Shown piece by piece: positions 40,599 to 49,607 of a DNA stretch of 63,369 nucleotides (the stretch's first letter is position 1; each line of letters starts with the position of its first letter). Source of the DNA: an uncultured Collinsella sp. (lineage in GTDB: Bacteria > Actinomycetota > Coriobacteriia > Coriobacteriales > Coriobacteriaceae); contig CABUTO010000007.1 of the NCBI GenBank assembly GCA_902494535.1, positions 1-63,369 of the forward strand, in the 5' to 3' direction. The position numbers and the translations under genes were made by a program. The notes beneath the pieces were generated by a model. The model did not search any database. It had not been told where the DNA came from and saw nothing but the letters and a program-made list of their open reading frames with translations.

Positions 40599-41531
40599 AT
40601 GTCCGATTTGATTAAACTGACGCCGATCTTCCACGAGAAGATCTGGGGTGGCCGCCAGCTCGAAACCGTATTTGGTTACGACATTCCCGAAGGTCCCATC
40701 GGTGAGTGCTGGGCCATCTCGGCCCATCCCAACGGTGACTGCCAGATTGCGGAGGGACCGTACGCCGGCCACACGCTGTCGTGGCTGTGGGCCGAGCACC
40801 GCGAGCTCTTTGGCAACTGCGAGGGCAAGGAGTTCCCGCTGCTCATCAAGATTCTGGACGCCAAGGACGACCTTTCGATCCAGATTCATCCCAACGACGA
40901 GTACGCCGCCGAGCACGAGAACGGCAGCCTGGGTAAAACCGAGTGCTGGTACGTGCTGGATTGCGAGCCCGGCGCCACGATCATCGTCGGCCAGCGTGCT
41001 AAAGACCGCACTGAGGCCGCACAGATGATCAAGGACGGCCGCTGGGACGACATGCTCAACGTACTACCGATCCACAAGGGCGACTTTTTCCAGATTGATT
41101 CCGGTACCGTTCACGCCATCAAGGCCGGCACGCTCATTTTGGAAACGCAGCAGTCGAGCGACGTGACGTATCGTCTGTACGACTATGATCGCCCGGGCAC
41201 CGACGGCAAACTGCGCCCGCTGCACATTAAGCAGAGCCTCGACTGCATCGACTTTGACGTCCAGGCCCCGGTCGATGGTACCGTGACCGCGCCCGAGGTG
41301 GACGGCGTGACCGAGCTCGAGTCTAACCCCTGCTACACCGTCGATCGCGTGCGTGTCGACGGCAGCAAGATCCTCGACCAGCGCTGGCCCTTCATGTGCC
41401 TGTCGGTCATCGACGGCAAAGGCACCGTCTGCGGCGACCCCGTCCACAAGGGAAGCCACCTGCTGGCCCCGAACACCGTCAGCTCCATCGACCTCGAAGG
41501 CAAGATGGAACTGATCATCAGCCACCTCTAG
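40599..41531 (+). CDS. manA: Mannose-6-phosphate isomerase, class I
   Basis: The 310-aa cupin enzyme interconverts mannose-6-P and fructose-6-P. Zinc ligands are visible in LSIQIHPNDEYA (Gln, His), KTECWYVLD (Glu) and DSGTVHAI (His). Length and opening (PIFHEKIWGGRQL) match the short Bacillus-type ManA. ATG at 40599 has GGGGG 7 nt upstream; an ATG two codons earlier is also possible. It follows the GntR gene in the same direction with a 74-nt gap and is closed by a terminator. Confidence 0.92.
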   Translation: MSDLIKLTPIFHEKIWGGRQLETVFGYDIPEGPIGECWAISAHPNGDCQIAEGPYAGHTLSWLWAEHRELFGNCEGKEFPLLIKILDAKDDLSIQIHPNDEYAAEHENGSLGKTECWYVLDCEPGATIIVGQRAKDRTEAAQMIKDGRWDDMLNVLPIHKGDFFQIDSGTVHAIKAGTLILETQQSSDVTYRLYDYDRPGTDGKLRPLHIKQSLDCIDFDVQAPVDGTVTAPEVDGVTELESNPCYTVDRVRVDGSKILDQRWPFMCLSVIDGKGTVCGDPVHKGSHLLAPNTVSSIDLEGKMELIISHL

Positions 41532-41556
41532 GTCGCAGCAACAACCAAAACGCAAC

Positions 41557-41592
41557 AAGGGGCTCCCCCGTCCACCAACGGAGGAGCCCCTT
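41557..41592 (+). terminator. Terminator-like hairpin after manA
   Basis: AAGGGGCTCC/GGAGCCCCTT arms; only a short T run follows. Confidence 0.72.
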
Positions 41593-41673
41593 ATCCATAT
41601 ATATCAGCCCACCCGGCTCTCCAGATCAAAAAAGCGGACGAGCAGAGCGACGTTCGCAAGCAACGTTATCTAA

Positions 41674-41802
41674 GGACCTGGGCGGGCGTATGGGGCAACA
41701 TCGATCGCGAGTTCCGCACGAGCCGGAGAGCACTTAATGTGCTCTCCGTGCGAGCAGGACTGCCCGAGCAGGCGATGTTGCCCCATACGCCCGCCCAGGT
41801 CC
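41674..41802. repeat. Large cruciform-forming inverted repeat
   Basis: Perfect 30-bp arms (41674-41703 and 41773-41802; GGACCTGGGCGGGCGTATGG and on) enclose a second perfect palindrome, CGGAGAGCAC-TTAAT-GTGCTCTCCG (41724-41748). The last bases lie close to the pcrA stop at 41810. No ORF is present. It is too large for an ordinary terminator; T runs are absent. Confidence 0.82.
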
Positions 41803-41809
41803 GCCGGGA

Positions 41810-44710
41810 TCACGACAGCTTGACGATCGGAGCAAAGCCCTTCATAAGCTTTTTGGTCTGGCCGGTCTTTTCGAATTGGACCTCGATCATGTCTCCGACG
41901 ACCGAGAGCACGGTACCTGTGCCAAAAGTCTTGTGGCTCACGGTATCGCCCGCGGCAAAGTCCTGCGATGCGCTGGCACGATCGACCTTGCGCTCCACCG
42001 TCGGGGACACCTTGGACGACGGCTTTTTGGCTCGCGGCGCACCCGAACCAAAGGTCGAGGCAACACGGCCGGCATCGGGCGAAACCCCACGATGGCGCTC
42101 GGTCCCGTAGCTGCTGCCGCCAAAGAAATCGTCAAAGCTCGATCCACCACGTGAACCAGAACCGCCGGTCGAGCGCGTATGCGAACCAAACACCTTGCCG
42201 CCATACATGTCCGAGCCCATACCCGATCCAAAGGTGCCGTGTCGGTCGCCGCGTTTCTCCCAGCCCGTGCCCTCAAAACCGGCAGAACCGATGCCGCTAA
42301 ACTCGATATCCTCAAACGGAATCTCGTTGAGGAAGCGCGAGCGCGGGTTGGCAGAGGTCGAGCCGTAGGTGCGACGCGTGGCCGCATAGGTCAGGAACAG
42401 GCGCTTGCGAGCACGCGTGATGGCGACGTAGGCCAAGCGACGCTCCTCCTCGAGCTTGCCCGGATCGTCACTACCGCCAAAGTCGTGCACGTGCGGGAAG
42501 ATACCCTCCTCCATGCCGGCCACGAACACCGCCGGGAACTCCAGGCCCTTGGCGGAGTGGATGGTCATCATGGTAATGGCATGCGTCTCGCCGGCCAGGG
42601 AATCCAAGTCGGAGCGCAGGGCCAGCCACTCCATGAGCGCCGGCAGCGCCTTACAGGTGAGCGGACCGTAGGTGCGCTCGATCTCGTCGGCATGCACGGC
42701 ACCCGCCGGCATCTCCGTCGGCGCGGCATACGCGTTGCCCGCGATGGCGGCGGCCAGGGCATCCTGCGGAGACAGCGCCGGAGCGGCCAAGCTATCGAGC
42801 GGATTGGAGCCCGCGGCGTCACGCGCGCCAACGAGCGCCTCAAACGAGGATACCGGGGCAGATGGCCCCGGTTCGGGCGCAGGCGCGCTCACCACGACAG
42901 GCTCGGGCTCGGCGCTAGCAGGCACATCGGCAACACCGGCAGCGCGCAGCTCTTCCAAGCTCTCGAGCGTACCTTCGATATCCTCGTGCGTCTCCTCAAA
43001 TTCGGCGGCGACGCCCAGGAATTCCTGGATGTTCTCGGCGCGGCTCTCGGACTCCATGGTGCCCTCGGCGCGGAAAGCCTGCAGTAGGCCCGTCTTATCG
43101 ACAATCATCTCGACAACGTCCTTGAGCTCGCCGTCCATGCGGCGACCCTCGCGCACCAGCGACACAAAGCTCGACAGGCCATTGCGCACCTTGGCGCTAA
43201 ACATACCGGTCTCGGCGCACGCGATCTCGCAGGCCTGGAAGAACGAGCAGCGGTTGTCGCGCGCCAGCTGCTCGATCTTTTGGATCGAGGTGGAGCCGAT
43301 ACCACGGCGAGGTGTGTTGATGACGCGCTTGACGCTCATCTCGTCGGCCGGGTTCACGATCATCTTGAGGTAGGCCATGACGTCGCGGATCTCGGCACGG
43401 TCGAAGAATCGCGTGCCGCCCACAATCTTGTAGGGCACGCCCGCGCGCAGGAACATATCTTCGAGAATACGCGACTGGGCGTTGGTACGGTAGAACACGG
43501 CGATGTCGTCGTAGCTCGTGCCCTTGGAGTGCAGCTTCTCGATCTCACCGGCAATCCAGCGGCCCTCGTCGCGCTCATCGCTCGCCTGGAAGGCCTGGAT
43601 CTTCTCGCCATCGCCCTCGGCCGTAAACAGGCGCTTGTCCTTGCGCTGCGAGTTGTGGCGCACCACGGCGTTGGCGGCGCTCAGGATGTGACCCGTGGAA
43701 CGATAGTTCTGCTCCAGCTTGACGGTCTTGCAGTTTTTAAAGTCCTTCTCAAAGTCCAAGATGTTGGTGATGTCGGCGCCACGCCAGCTATAAATGGACT
43801 GGTCATCGTCGCCTACGACCATGAGGTTTTGGTACTTGGCGGCCAGCAGGTTGGCGATCTCGTACTGGACGTGGTTGGTGTCCTGATACTCGTCGACGCT
43901 AATGTAGCGGAAGCGCTCTTGGTACTTATCGAGCACCTCGGGACGGGTGCGCAGCAGCTCGAGCGCGCGCACGAGCAGGTCGTCGAAGTCCATCGCATTG
44001 GCGGCGCGCAGGCGGCGCTCCAGCTCTAGGTAGACCTGCGCGGCCTTTTTGTCGTTGGGGCTATCGGCGCTCTTGAGCATGTCCTCGGGGCCGATCATGG
44101 CGTTTTTGGCCGAGCTGATCTTGCTGCGGATCATGTTGATGGGGAACTGCTTTTGCTCGATGCCGAGCGCCTGCATAATGTCACGCACCATGCGCTTTGA
44201 GTCATCGTCATCGTAGATGGTGAACTGGCCGGTGTAGCCCAGCAGGTCGGCGTCCTCGCGCAGCATGCGCACACACATGGCATGGAAGGTGCACACCCAC
44301 ATACCGCGGGTGCCGCTGGGGATGAGCGCTGCCAGACGCCCGCGCATCTCTGCCGCGGCCTTGTTGGTAAACGTGATGGCAAGAACCTGCCAAGGCTTAA
44401 CGCCCAGATCGCCGAGCATATGTGCGATGCGGAAGGTCAAGACGCGGGTCTTGCCCGAGCCGGCGCCGGCGAGCACCAGCAACGGGCCCTCGGTGGTCAG
44501 GACGGCCTCGCGCTGGGCGGGATTAAGGCTGTCGATGTCGACGAGCGGCTTGGCGGGCTTGGGCGACGGCACGGGAGCGTCGTAGATGTCGAGCGGAACG
44601 AGCTCGGGCTCCGGCGCAGCGGGGGCGGTGTATGCATCGAACGGCACGGGTTCCGGCGCGGGCGGAACGGGTACCGTGGCGTTCTTTTCCCAGGGCAGGG
44701 GCTGGGTCAT
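41810..44710 (-). CDS. pcrA: ATP-dependent DNA helicase PcrA/UvrD
   Basis: The 966-aa SF1A 3'-5' helicase acts in repair and plasmid replication. Motifs in order: Q-motif LNPAQREAV, Walker A VLAGAGSGKTR (82-88), ITFTNKAAAEM, VDEYQDTN (Walker B), GDDDQSIYSWRGA, LEQNYRS, MMTIHSAKGLEFP, and YVAITRARKRLFLTYA. A long Pro/Ala/Glu insertion of about 120 residues sits in the 2B region (around 610-730). The C-terminal Tudor-like region (VSHKTFGTGTVLSVVGD) binds RNA polymerase in PcrA. ATG at 44710 with GAGGAG was taken. It is long for the family (about 740 aa). Confidence 0.94.
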   Translation of the reverse strand: MTQPLPWEKNATVPVPPAPEPVPFDAYTAPAAPEPELVPLDIYDAPVPSPKPAKPLVDIDSLNPAQREAVLTTEGPLLVLAGAGSGKTRVLTFRIAHMLGDLGVKPWQVLAITFTNKAAAEMRGRLAALIPSGTRGMWVCTFHAMCVRMLREDADLLGYTGQFTIYDDDDSKRMVRDIMQALGIEQKQFPINMIRSKISSAKNAMIGPEDMLKSADSPNDKKAAQVYLELERRLRAANAMDFDDLLVRALELLRTRPEVLDKYQERFRYISVDEYQDTNHVQYEIANLLAAKYQNLMVVGDDDQSIYSWRGADITNILDFEKDFKNCKTVKLEQNYRSTGHILSAANAVVRHNSQRKDKRLFTAEGDGEKIQAFQASDERDEGRWIAGEIEKLHSKGTSYDDIAVFYRTNAQSRILEDMFLRAGVPYKIVGGTRFFDRAEIRDVMAYLKMIVNPADEMSVKRVINTPRRGIGSTSIQKIEQLARDNRCSFFQACEIACAETGMFSAKVRNGLSSFVSLVREGRRMDGELKDVVEMIVDKTGLLQAFRAEGTMESESRAENIQEFLGVAAEFEETHEDIEGTLESLEELRAAGVADVPASAEPEPVVVSAPAPEPGPSAPVSSFEALVGARDAAGSNPLDSLAAPALSPQDALAAAIAGNAYAAPTEMPAGAVHADEIERTYGPLTCKALPALMEWLALRSDLDSLAGETHAITMMTIHSAKGLEFPAVFVAGMEEGIFPHVHDFGGSDDPGKLEEERRLAYVAITRARKRLFLTYAATRRTYGSTSANPRSRFLNEIPFEDIEFSGIGSAGFEGTGWEKRGDRHGTFGSGMGSDMYGGKVFGSHTRSTGGSGSRGGSSFDDFFGGSSYGTERHRGVSPDAGRVASTFGSGAPRAKKPSSKVSPTVERKVDRASASQDFAAGDTVSHKTFGTGTVLSVVGDMIEVQFEKTGQTKKLMKGFAPIVKLS

Positions 44711-44890
44711 GGGCGACTCCTCATCTGACGGACGGCGCGCCTGCGGGCGGCGCCATAGTTTGAGCCGTACCAGTATACCGAGCCGCGCGGACACCGACGC
44801 AAATCACACCACGACTCCGTGCGCCACCGTCAGGCCCGCCCCAGCGGATTTGGTGCAATGGAGCCACCGATGTCACGGCAACGGCAGCGA

Positions 44891-44990
44891 GCGGCGGCCA
44901 GAACGAACAAATTGGCATGAAAAGAGGGCGGCATAGACCTTTTGGTCATGCCACCCTCTTTGAATGACAAGTTGTCGTTCTGGCCGCCGC
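44891..44990. repeat. Long imperfect hairpin downstream of uppP
   Basis: Outer 16-bp arms GCGGCGGCCAGAACGA/complement (44891-44906 and 44975-44990) enclose AAAGAGGGcGGCAT/ATGCCaCCCTCTTT (44921-44934 and 44948-44961). On the minus strand the inner hairpin is followed by TTTTC, so it may terminate uppP. The outer arms go beyond what a terminator needs. Confidence 0.72.
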
Positions 44991-45005
44991 GCAGCGTCAA
45001 CCAAG

Positions 45006-45983
45006 TTACAGGCCGAGCATAGGCTCCAAGACGAAGAAGTACGCAAGCACCACGATGCCCAGAATGATGCGGTAGACGCCGAAGCACTTGAAGTCGTGAC
45101 GGCGGACGAAGCCCATAAGCCACTTGATGGCGATGAGCGAAACCACAAAGGCCACAACGCAGCCCACGCCCAGGATGGCGACCTCGTTGGCACCGAACGT
45201 ACCGCCCTTGATGAAATACTTGACCAGCTTGAGCGCACTCGCGCCAAACATGACAGGGATGGCCAGGAAAAACGTAAACTTGGACGCCACCGAACGCGTG
45301 CAGCCCAAAAGCAGGCCGCCGATGATGGTGGAACCGGAGCGCGACGTGCCCGGAATCAGCGAGAGCACCTGGAAGCATCCGATGCCCAGTGCGGTCTTCC
45401 AACTCAGGTCCTCGAGCGTGGTGATGGAACCAAAGTCCAGATCCTCGTCATCGCCCTCATCCTCAGCGGTAGCCGCGGCGGGCGCCGCAAAGTGCGCACC
45501 GGCGGGACGTCCACCCGACACCACAGCACGCGAACCAAACGAACCGGCAACGGCCATTTCCTCGCGCTTGTTCGCGCGCCAGTTCTCGATCACGATAAAC
45601 AGCACGCCGTACACAATGAGCGCCAGCGCCACGACGGGAGCATTGTAGAAATGCTCCTCCATCCAGTCGTTGAGCGGCAGGCCGATCGCCGCGGCGGGAA
45701 TGCAGCCGAGCACAATCTTGCCCCACAGCACCCAGGTGTCGCGACGGCCCTCCTTACCCTTGCTGGGCGAGAACGGGTTGAGCTCATGGAAGAACAGCAC
45801 ACAGACGGCCAGAATGGCGCCGAGCTGAATCACAACCAGGAACATATTCCAGAACGTCTCGCTCACGTTCATCTTGACGAACTCGTCCACCAAGATCATG
45901 TGACCGGTCGACGAAACAGGCAGCCATTCGGTGATGCCCTCGACCAGGCCCATGAAGGCAGATTTTAGAAGCTCGATGATATC
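45006..45983 (-). CDS. uppP: Undecaprenyl-diphosphatase (BacA/UppP)
   Basis: The 325-aa membrane phosphatase recycles undecaprenyl pyrophosphate for wall synthesis. Both catalytic motifs are present: GLVEGITEWLPVSSTGH near the N-terminus and LIPGTSRSGSTIIGGLL. A hydrophilic insertion of about 55 residues, rich in Ala, Gly, Asp and Glu, lies between them, making it longer than E. coli BacA (273 aa). The start is TTG at 45983, with GAGGGGG 5 nt upstream and the usual DIIELL opening; GTG at 46007 lacks a site. Confidence 0.9.
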   Translation of the reverse strand, partial: DIIELLKSAFMGLVEGITEWLPVSSTGHMILVDEFVKMNVSETFWNMFLVVIQLGAILAVCVLFFHELNPFSPSKGKEGRRDTWVLWGKIVLGCIPAAAIGLPLNDWMEEHFYNAPVVALALIVYGVLFIVIENWRANKREEMAVAGSFGSRAVVSGGRPAGAHFAAPAAATAEDEGDDEDLDFGSITTLEDLSWKTALGIGCFQVLSLIPGTSRSGSTIIGGLLLGCTRSVASKFTFFLAIPVMFGASALKLVKYFIKGGTFGANEVAILGVGCVVAFVVSLIAIKWLMGFVRRHDFKCFGVYRIILGIVVLAYFFVLEPMLGL

Positions 45984-46233
45984 CAAAGGGACCCCCTCGT
46001 TAGACACCCGCCGATATTGTTCTGCGGACGGTGCGGGCGATGTCCCATTATCAACCGTTCGGGCGCGCCTGCGCCTACCCTTACCAAAAAACTCGTCCGT
46101 TCACAGAATTGCGAGCGGTCAAACCGAAATCCTTGGGTATAACTGCAACAAGATAAAGTGTCCGGCGGCCAACGCGCCCGCGCCCGCCCGACGCACGAGC
46201 CCCGCGCCCGTGCGATAGACCAAGGAGGAAACC

Positions 46234-46671
46234 ATGAACGAGGGCTACACCAAGGTATTTGTTTCACTCGACGGTACTGAGCAGCAGGATTTTGTGCTCG
46301 CACGCGCCATCAAGGTCGCCGCGAACAACGGCGCCAAGCTAATCATCGGCCACGTTATCGATTCCACGGCACTCGAGAGCGCCGGTTCCTATCCGGTCGA
46401 TCTGGTCAACGGCCTAGAGGAGGCGTTTAAGAACTCCATCGCCAAGCAGCTCGAAGAGGCTAAGGCCAATCCCGACATCCCCGAGGTCGAGGTCATGATT
46501 CGCGCCGGCCGCATTCGCGAGACGCTTAAGGACGAGATGCTCGACGTGGTTAAGCCCGACCTGGTGCTCTGCGGCGCCCGCGGCCTGTCCTCGATCAAGT
46601 ATGCGCTGCTGGGTTCGATTTCGACGTTCCTGCTGCGCAATACGGACTGCGACATCTTGGTCGTGAAGTAG
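46234..46671 (+). CDS. Universal stress protein UspA family
   Basis: The 145-aa protein is a single Usp domain. It begins KVFVSLDGTEQQDFVLARAI and ends with the ATP-binding motif GARGLSSIKYALLGSIS (G-2x-G-9x-G-S) and DILVVK, so it probably binds ATP. AAGGAGG lies before the ATG. It is divergent from uppP and closed by a terminator. Usp proteins respond to starvation and stress; no partner is apparent here. Confidence 0.92.
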   Translation: MNEGYTKVFVSLDGTEQQDFVLARAIKVAANNGAKLIIGHVIDSTALESAGSYPVDLVNGLEEAFKNSIAKQLEEAKANPDIPEVEVMIRAGRIRETLKDEMLDVVKPDLVLCGARGLSSIKYALLGSISTFLLRNTDCDILVVK

Positions 46672-46815
46672 GTTCCTTCCCGCCGGCGCAGGGCCTGCGG
46701 GGTTATCACGCCGACGTCCTCGCCGCTTCGCGGCTGCGGGATGTCGGCTTAGATTACCCCTCCCGGCCTTGCGCCTTCGTCACCGTACTTCAACGAGTTG
46801 GCTGATAAAAGATGG

Positions 46816-46849
46816 CGTGCCGCCCCGTTTGGGGCGGCACGTTTTGTTT
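46816..46849 (+). terminator. Intrinsic terminator between usp and the histidine kinase
   Basis: CGTGCCGCCCC-GTTT-GGGGCGGCACG stem with TTTTGTTT, in the convergent gap. It is about 145 nt past the usp stop. Confidence 0.88.
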
Positions 46850-46871
46850 GGGCGGCCGTTTGCCGTGTGCG

Positions 46872-47915
46872 TTACTCAAAGTATTGGAACTTGTTCGTTG
46901 AAAAAGCGAATGTTACGACAAAGCCTTCGCTGGGCTCGGATGCCGCGGTGACGTCGATGCCCATCTTGGAGCACAGGCGCGCCACCAGGTAGAGGCCAAT
47001 ACCCGTTGCACGCTTGGTGGTGCGGCCGTTGTCGCCGGTAAAGCCCTTCTCGAACACGCGCGGCAGGTCTGCCGCACACACGCCACAGCCGTTGTCCGCA
47101 ACGGTGAGCTCGATGCGCTCGCTTGCCAGACCCTCGTCCAGCAACGCACCCGAAAACACGATCTTTGCGCCGTCCTCACGCGCATATTTAATGCTGTTCT
47201 GAATGAGCTGGCCCAGAATAAACTCGAGCCACTTCTCGTCGGTAAAGACCTCGAAGTCGAGGTTCTCGCACACCGGGGCCACATGCGCCGCAATGAGCTC
47301 GCGCGCGTTGGCTTTAATCGCGCCCGTCACCAAGGTCTTAAGGTCCCAGCGGCGAATCAGGTAGTCGCGTTCCACGACTTCCGAGCGCGCGTAGTACAGC
47401 GCTTGATCGATATAGCGCTCCACGCGGGCAAGCTCGCGACCGAGGTCATCTACGCGCGACAGATCATCTTCGCTGCCGTCCAGGTTTTCCAAAATCAGAT
47501 GGGCTGCCGCCAGAGGCAGCTTGGCCTCGTGGACCCAGCTCTCGATATAGTCGCGATAGTCATCGGTCTGGCGCCTGCCTTCGGCAACCTCGTCACAAGC
47601 GGCTTTGCCCACCCGGCGCAAGACCTCGTACTCGAGCTCGCCCTCGGCATAAGTCGGGCACTGCACCATCTCCTGCACCCATGCGGGGCTTTCCAGCTCC
47701 TCGGCCGCGCGCTCCAGCTGGTGCAAAAATCGACGACGGCGCGCGTACTCGATCACGATGCCGAGCATGCCAAAGATGAAGGACACGCCAACCGCCACGA
47801 CCACGATGGAAACGGGTGCGCCGGCGACCGTCAGCACAAAGCAGCTCAGCAGCACGCCGCACGTCCACACGGCGACGGGAAGCAGCGCATCTTTAAAGAA
47901 CTTGCCAAACGACAT
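46872..47915 (-). CDS. Sensor histidine kinase, intramembrane-sensing (BceS-like) type
   Basis: The 347-aa kinase has two membrane segments (about 12-31 and 34-57) with almost no external loop, then the dimerisation helix with the phosphorylated His in SWVHEAKLPLAAAH (His129) and the ATPase motifs LIQNSIKYARED, VADNGCGV, FTGDNGRTTKRATGIGLYLV. The tiny loop is typical of BceS/GraS kinases, which sense via a partner ABC transporter. No BceAB-type transporter is in the window. It lies 9 nt downstream of its response regulator gene. Confidence 0.88.
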   Translation of the reverse strand: MSFGKFFKDALLPVAVWTCGVLLSCFVLTVAGAPVSIVVVAVGVSFIFGMLGIVIEYARRRRFLHQLERAAEELESPAWVQEMVQCPTYAEGELEYEVLRRVGKAACDEVAEGRRQTDDYRDYIESWVHEAKLPLAAAHLILENLDGSEDDLSRVDDLGRELARVERYIDQALYYARSEVVERDYLIRRWDLKTLVTGAIKANARELIAAHVAPVCENLDFEVFTDEKWLEFILGQLIQNSIKYAREDGAKIVFSGALLDEGLASERIELTVADNGCGVCAADLPRVFEKGFTGDNGRTTKRATGIGLYLVARLCSKMGIDVTAASEPSEGFVVTFAFSTNKFQYFE

Positions 47916-47924
47916 AGCCGGCCC

Positions 47925-48596
47925 CTAGACCGAATAGCCCTGGCCGCGATGCGTGGTCAAATACCCCTTGATGCCGATTTTTTCGAGCGTGGTACGCAGG
48001 CGGTTGATGTTGACGGTGAGCGTATTGTCGTCCACAAAGGCGTCGGAGTCCCACAGGTCCTGCATGATGGCCGAGCGCGAAACGATCTTGCCCGCGCGGC
48101 TCAGAAGCAGCGAGAGGATACGCAGCTCGTTTTTGGTGAGCTCGGTGCTGGTGCCCGTTTGCGTGTTGGTGACCATGGAGCGTGCGAGGTCAATCTCCAG
48201 TCCCTTGTGGACGAGCGTGCTGCGCTCGCCCGCCGCCGCGGTGCGACGCAGCAAGGCATTGATGCGCGCCACGAGCACACGGGCGCTATAGGGCTTGGGA
48301 ACAAAGTCGTCCGCGCCGAGCGTCATGGCCATGACCTCGTCGATCTCGGTCGTGCGCGACGTGAGGACGATGATGGGGACCTCGGATTCGCGGCGAACCT
48401 CGTGGCAGATATGCTGGCCGTCCTTGACGGGAAGCGTGAGGTCGAGCAGCACCAGGTCGGGCGCGGCGGCGAGAATATCGCGCGAGACATGCTCAAACGA
48501 TTCGCAGGCCTCGATTTCAAACCCGGCGCGGGCAAGGATGTCGATAAGCTCACGACGAATGGGCTCGTCGTCCTCAACGACATAGATCAGCGCCAT
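47925..48596 (-). CDS. OmpR-family response regulator
   Basis: The 223-aa regulator has a receiver domain (1-115) with the acidic pair YVVEDDEP, the phosphorylated Asp in LVLLDLTLP (Asp52) and the KP motif in DDFVPKPYS, followed by a winged helix DNA-binding domain (ELTKNELRILSLLL ... VDDNTLTVNINRLRTTLEKIG). The partner kinase follows. ATG at 48596 has GGGAGG 6 nt upstream. The RR-HK order and motifs match BceRS/GraRS systems for envelope stress or peptide antibiotics; the signal here is unknown. Confidence 0.92.
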   Translation of the reverse strand: MALIYVVEDDEPIRRELIDILARAGFEIEACESFEHVSRDILAAAPDLVLLDLTLPVKDGQHICHEVRRESEVPIIVLTSRTTEIDEVMAMTLGADDFVPKPYSARVLVARINALLRRTAAAGERSTLVHKGLEIDLARSMVTNTQTGTSTELTKNELRILSLLLSRAGKIVSRSAIMQDLWDSDAFVDDNTLTVNINRLRTTLEKIGIKGYLTTHRGQGYSV

Positions 48597-48779
48597 GTGT
48601 CCTCCCATTTCGCGTAACTTGCACTTTCCACACCATTATGCCCACGGCGTCGCGAGTACACGCCTCGCGCGGTGCCAGGTGACAGAACTGTTCGCGAGCG
48701 GGGCCGTTTTGTCCGCCTCGCACTCGCAGCGGTGGCGGGGACCAAAATGATTCTTTAATCCCCGTCCCAGAAAAATCAT

Positions 48780-49502
48780 TTAGCGGCGGGCACGGAGCTT
48801 TTCGTAGCCGTCGGCAAAGAAGGCGACCGTGGCAGCGTCGGCCTCGGCGGCGTCGGCCTCGGCAGCGTCCGTCTCGGTTGCGGGGACCACGCCGTGCTCG
48901 TCGCTCACCAGGAACAGCGCGCCCTTAAGCTGCGCGGGAATGTCCACGCGCGTGACCGGGATGCCCTTGGTCTGGGCCAGCTGCTCGATGAGCGTCGCCG
49001 TGCCGCACAGGAACTCGTCCGCCGGCGCCACAAAGGCAAGCTCGCCATTGTTGACGGCGGCGAGCAGCTCGGGCGCCACGCCGGTTTCGTCGGCCTCGGA
49101 GCAAGCCTCAGCGGAACGGGCACGCAGCGCCTTGGCCGACGTATCGGCGAGCGGCTCGTACTCCCCCACCGTCATGGCGGCATTGCCGTTGATGTCGATC
49201 ACCAGCATGAGCACGCCGTCGCGTGCGGTGTAATCGCCCTCGGCAAGCGACCACTCAACGTGCTGCTTGGCCCAGCTGAGCATGTTATGGGTGAGTGGCT
49301 CGCCCTGCACCAGGCGCTCAGACAGCGCGCGGATGTGGCGGTTGAGCATGGGTACCTTTTTGTTGGACATGCGCCAACGGCAGACAAGCGCAGGCTTGTC
49401 GAGCGTAAACTTCTCGACCGCCTCCTGATTGGCGCAAAAGTCCTCATACGCACGCTGATCCTCGGCGTTGCCAAACAGCTCGGCATCATCAATCTGGGGC
49501 AT
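48780..49502 (-). CDS. Hypothetical protein downstream of purH
   Basis: The 240-aa soluble acidic protein was not recognised. An N-terminal half with LDKPALVCRWRMSNKKVPMLNRH and HNMLSWAKQHVEWSLAEGDYTARDGVLMLVIDINGNAAM is followed by an Ala-rich region, LAAVNNGELAFVAPADEFLCGTATLI in pieces, and a DAAEADAAEADAA repeat near the C-terminus. ATG at 49502 has AAAGG 7 nt upstream; ATGs at 49508 and 49526 are alternatives, the latter with AGAGGA. A terminator separates it from purH. Confidence 0.6.
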   Translation of the reverse strand: MPQIDDAELFGNAEDQRAYEDFCANQEAVEKFTLDKPALVCRWRMSNKKVPMLNRHIRALSERLVQGEPLTHNMLSWAKQHVEWSLAEGDYTARDGVLMLVIDINGNAAMTVGEYEPLADTSAKALRARSAEACSEADETGVAPELLAAVNNGELAFVAPADEFLCGTATLIEQLAQTKGIPVTRVDIPAQLKGALFLVSDEHGVVPATETDAAEADAAEADAATVAFFADGYEKLRARR

Positions 49503-49543
49503 GGTCATACCTTTCGTGTTAGTCATTCCGTCCTCTTATACCA

Positions 49544-49578
49544 AAAAGACGGCCCTCCAAACGGAGCAGCCGTCTTTT
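49544..49578. terminator. Intrinsic terminator after purH
   Basis: AAAAGACGGC/GCCGTCTTTT arms; on the minus strand TTTTTGG follows. It is 30 nt past the purH stop. Confidence 0.85.
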
Positions 49579-49607
49579 GCGGAGATTATTTTGTCCCAAG
49601 GCGGAAC

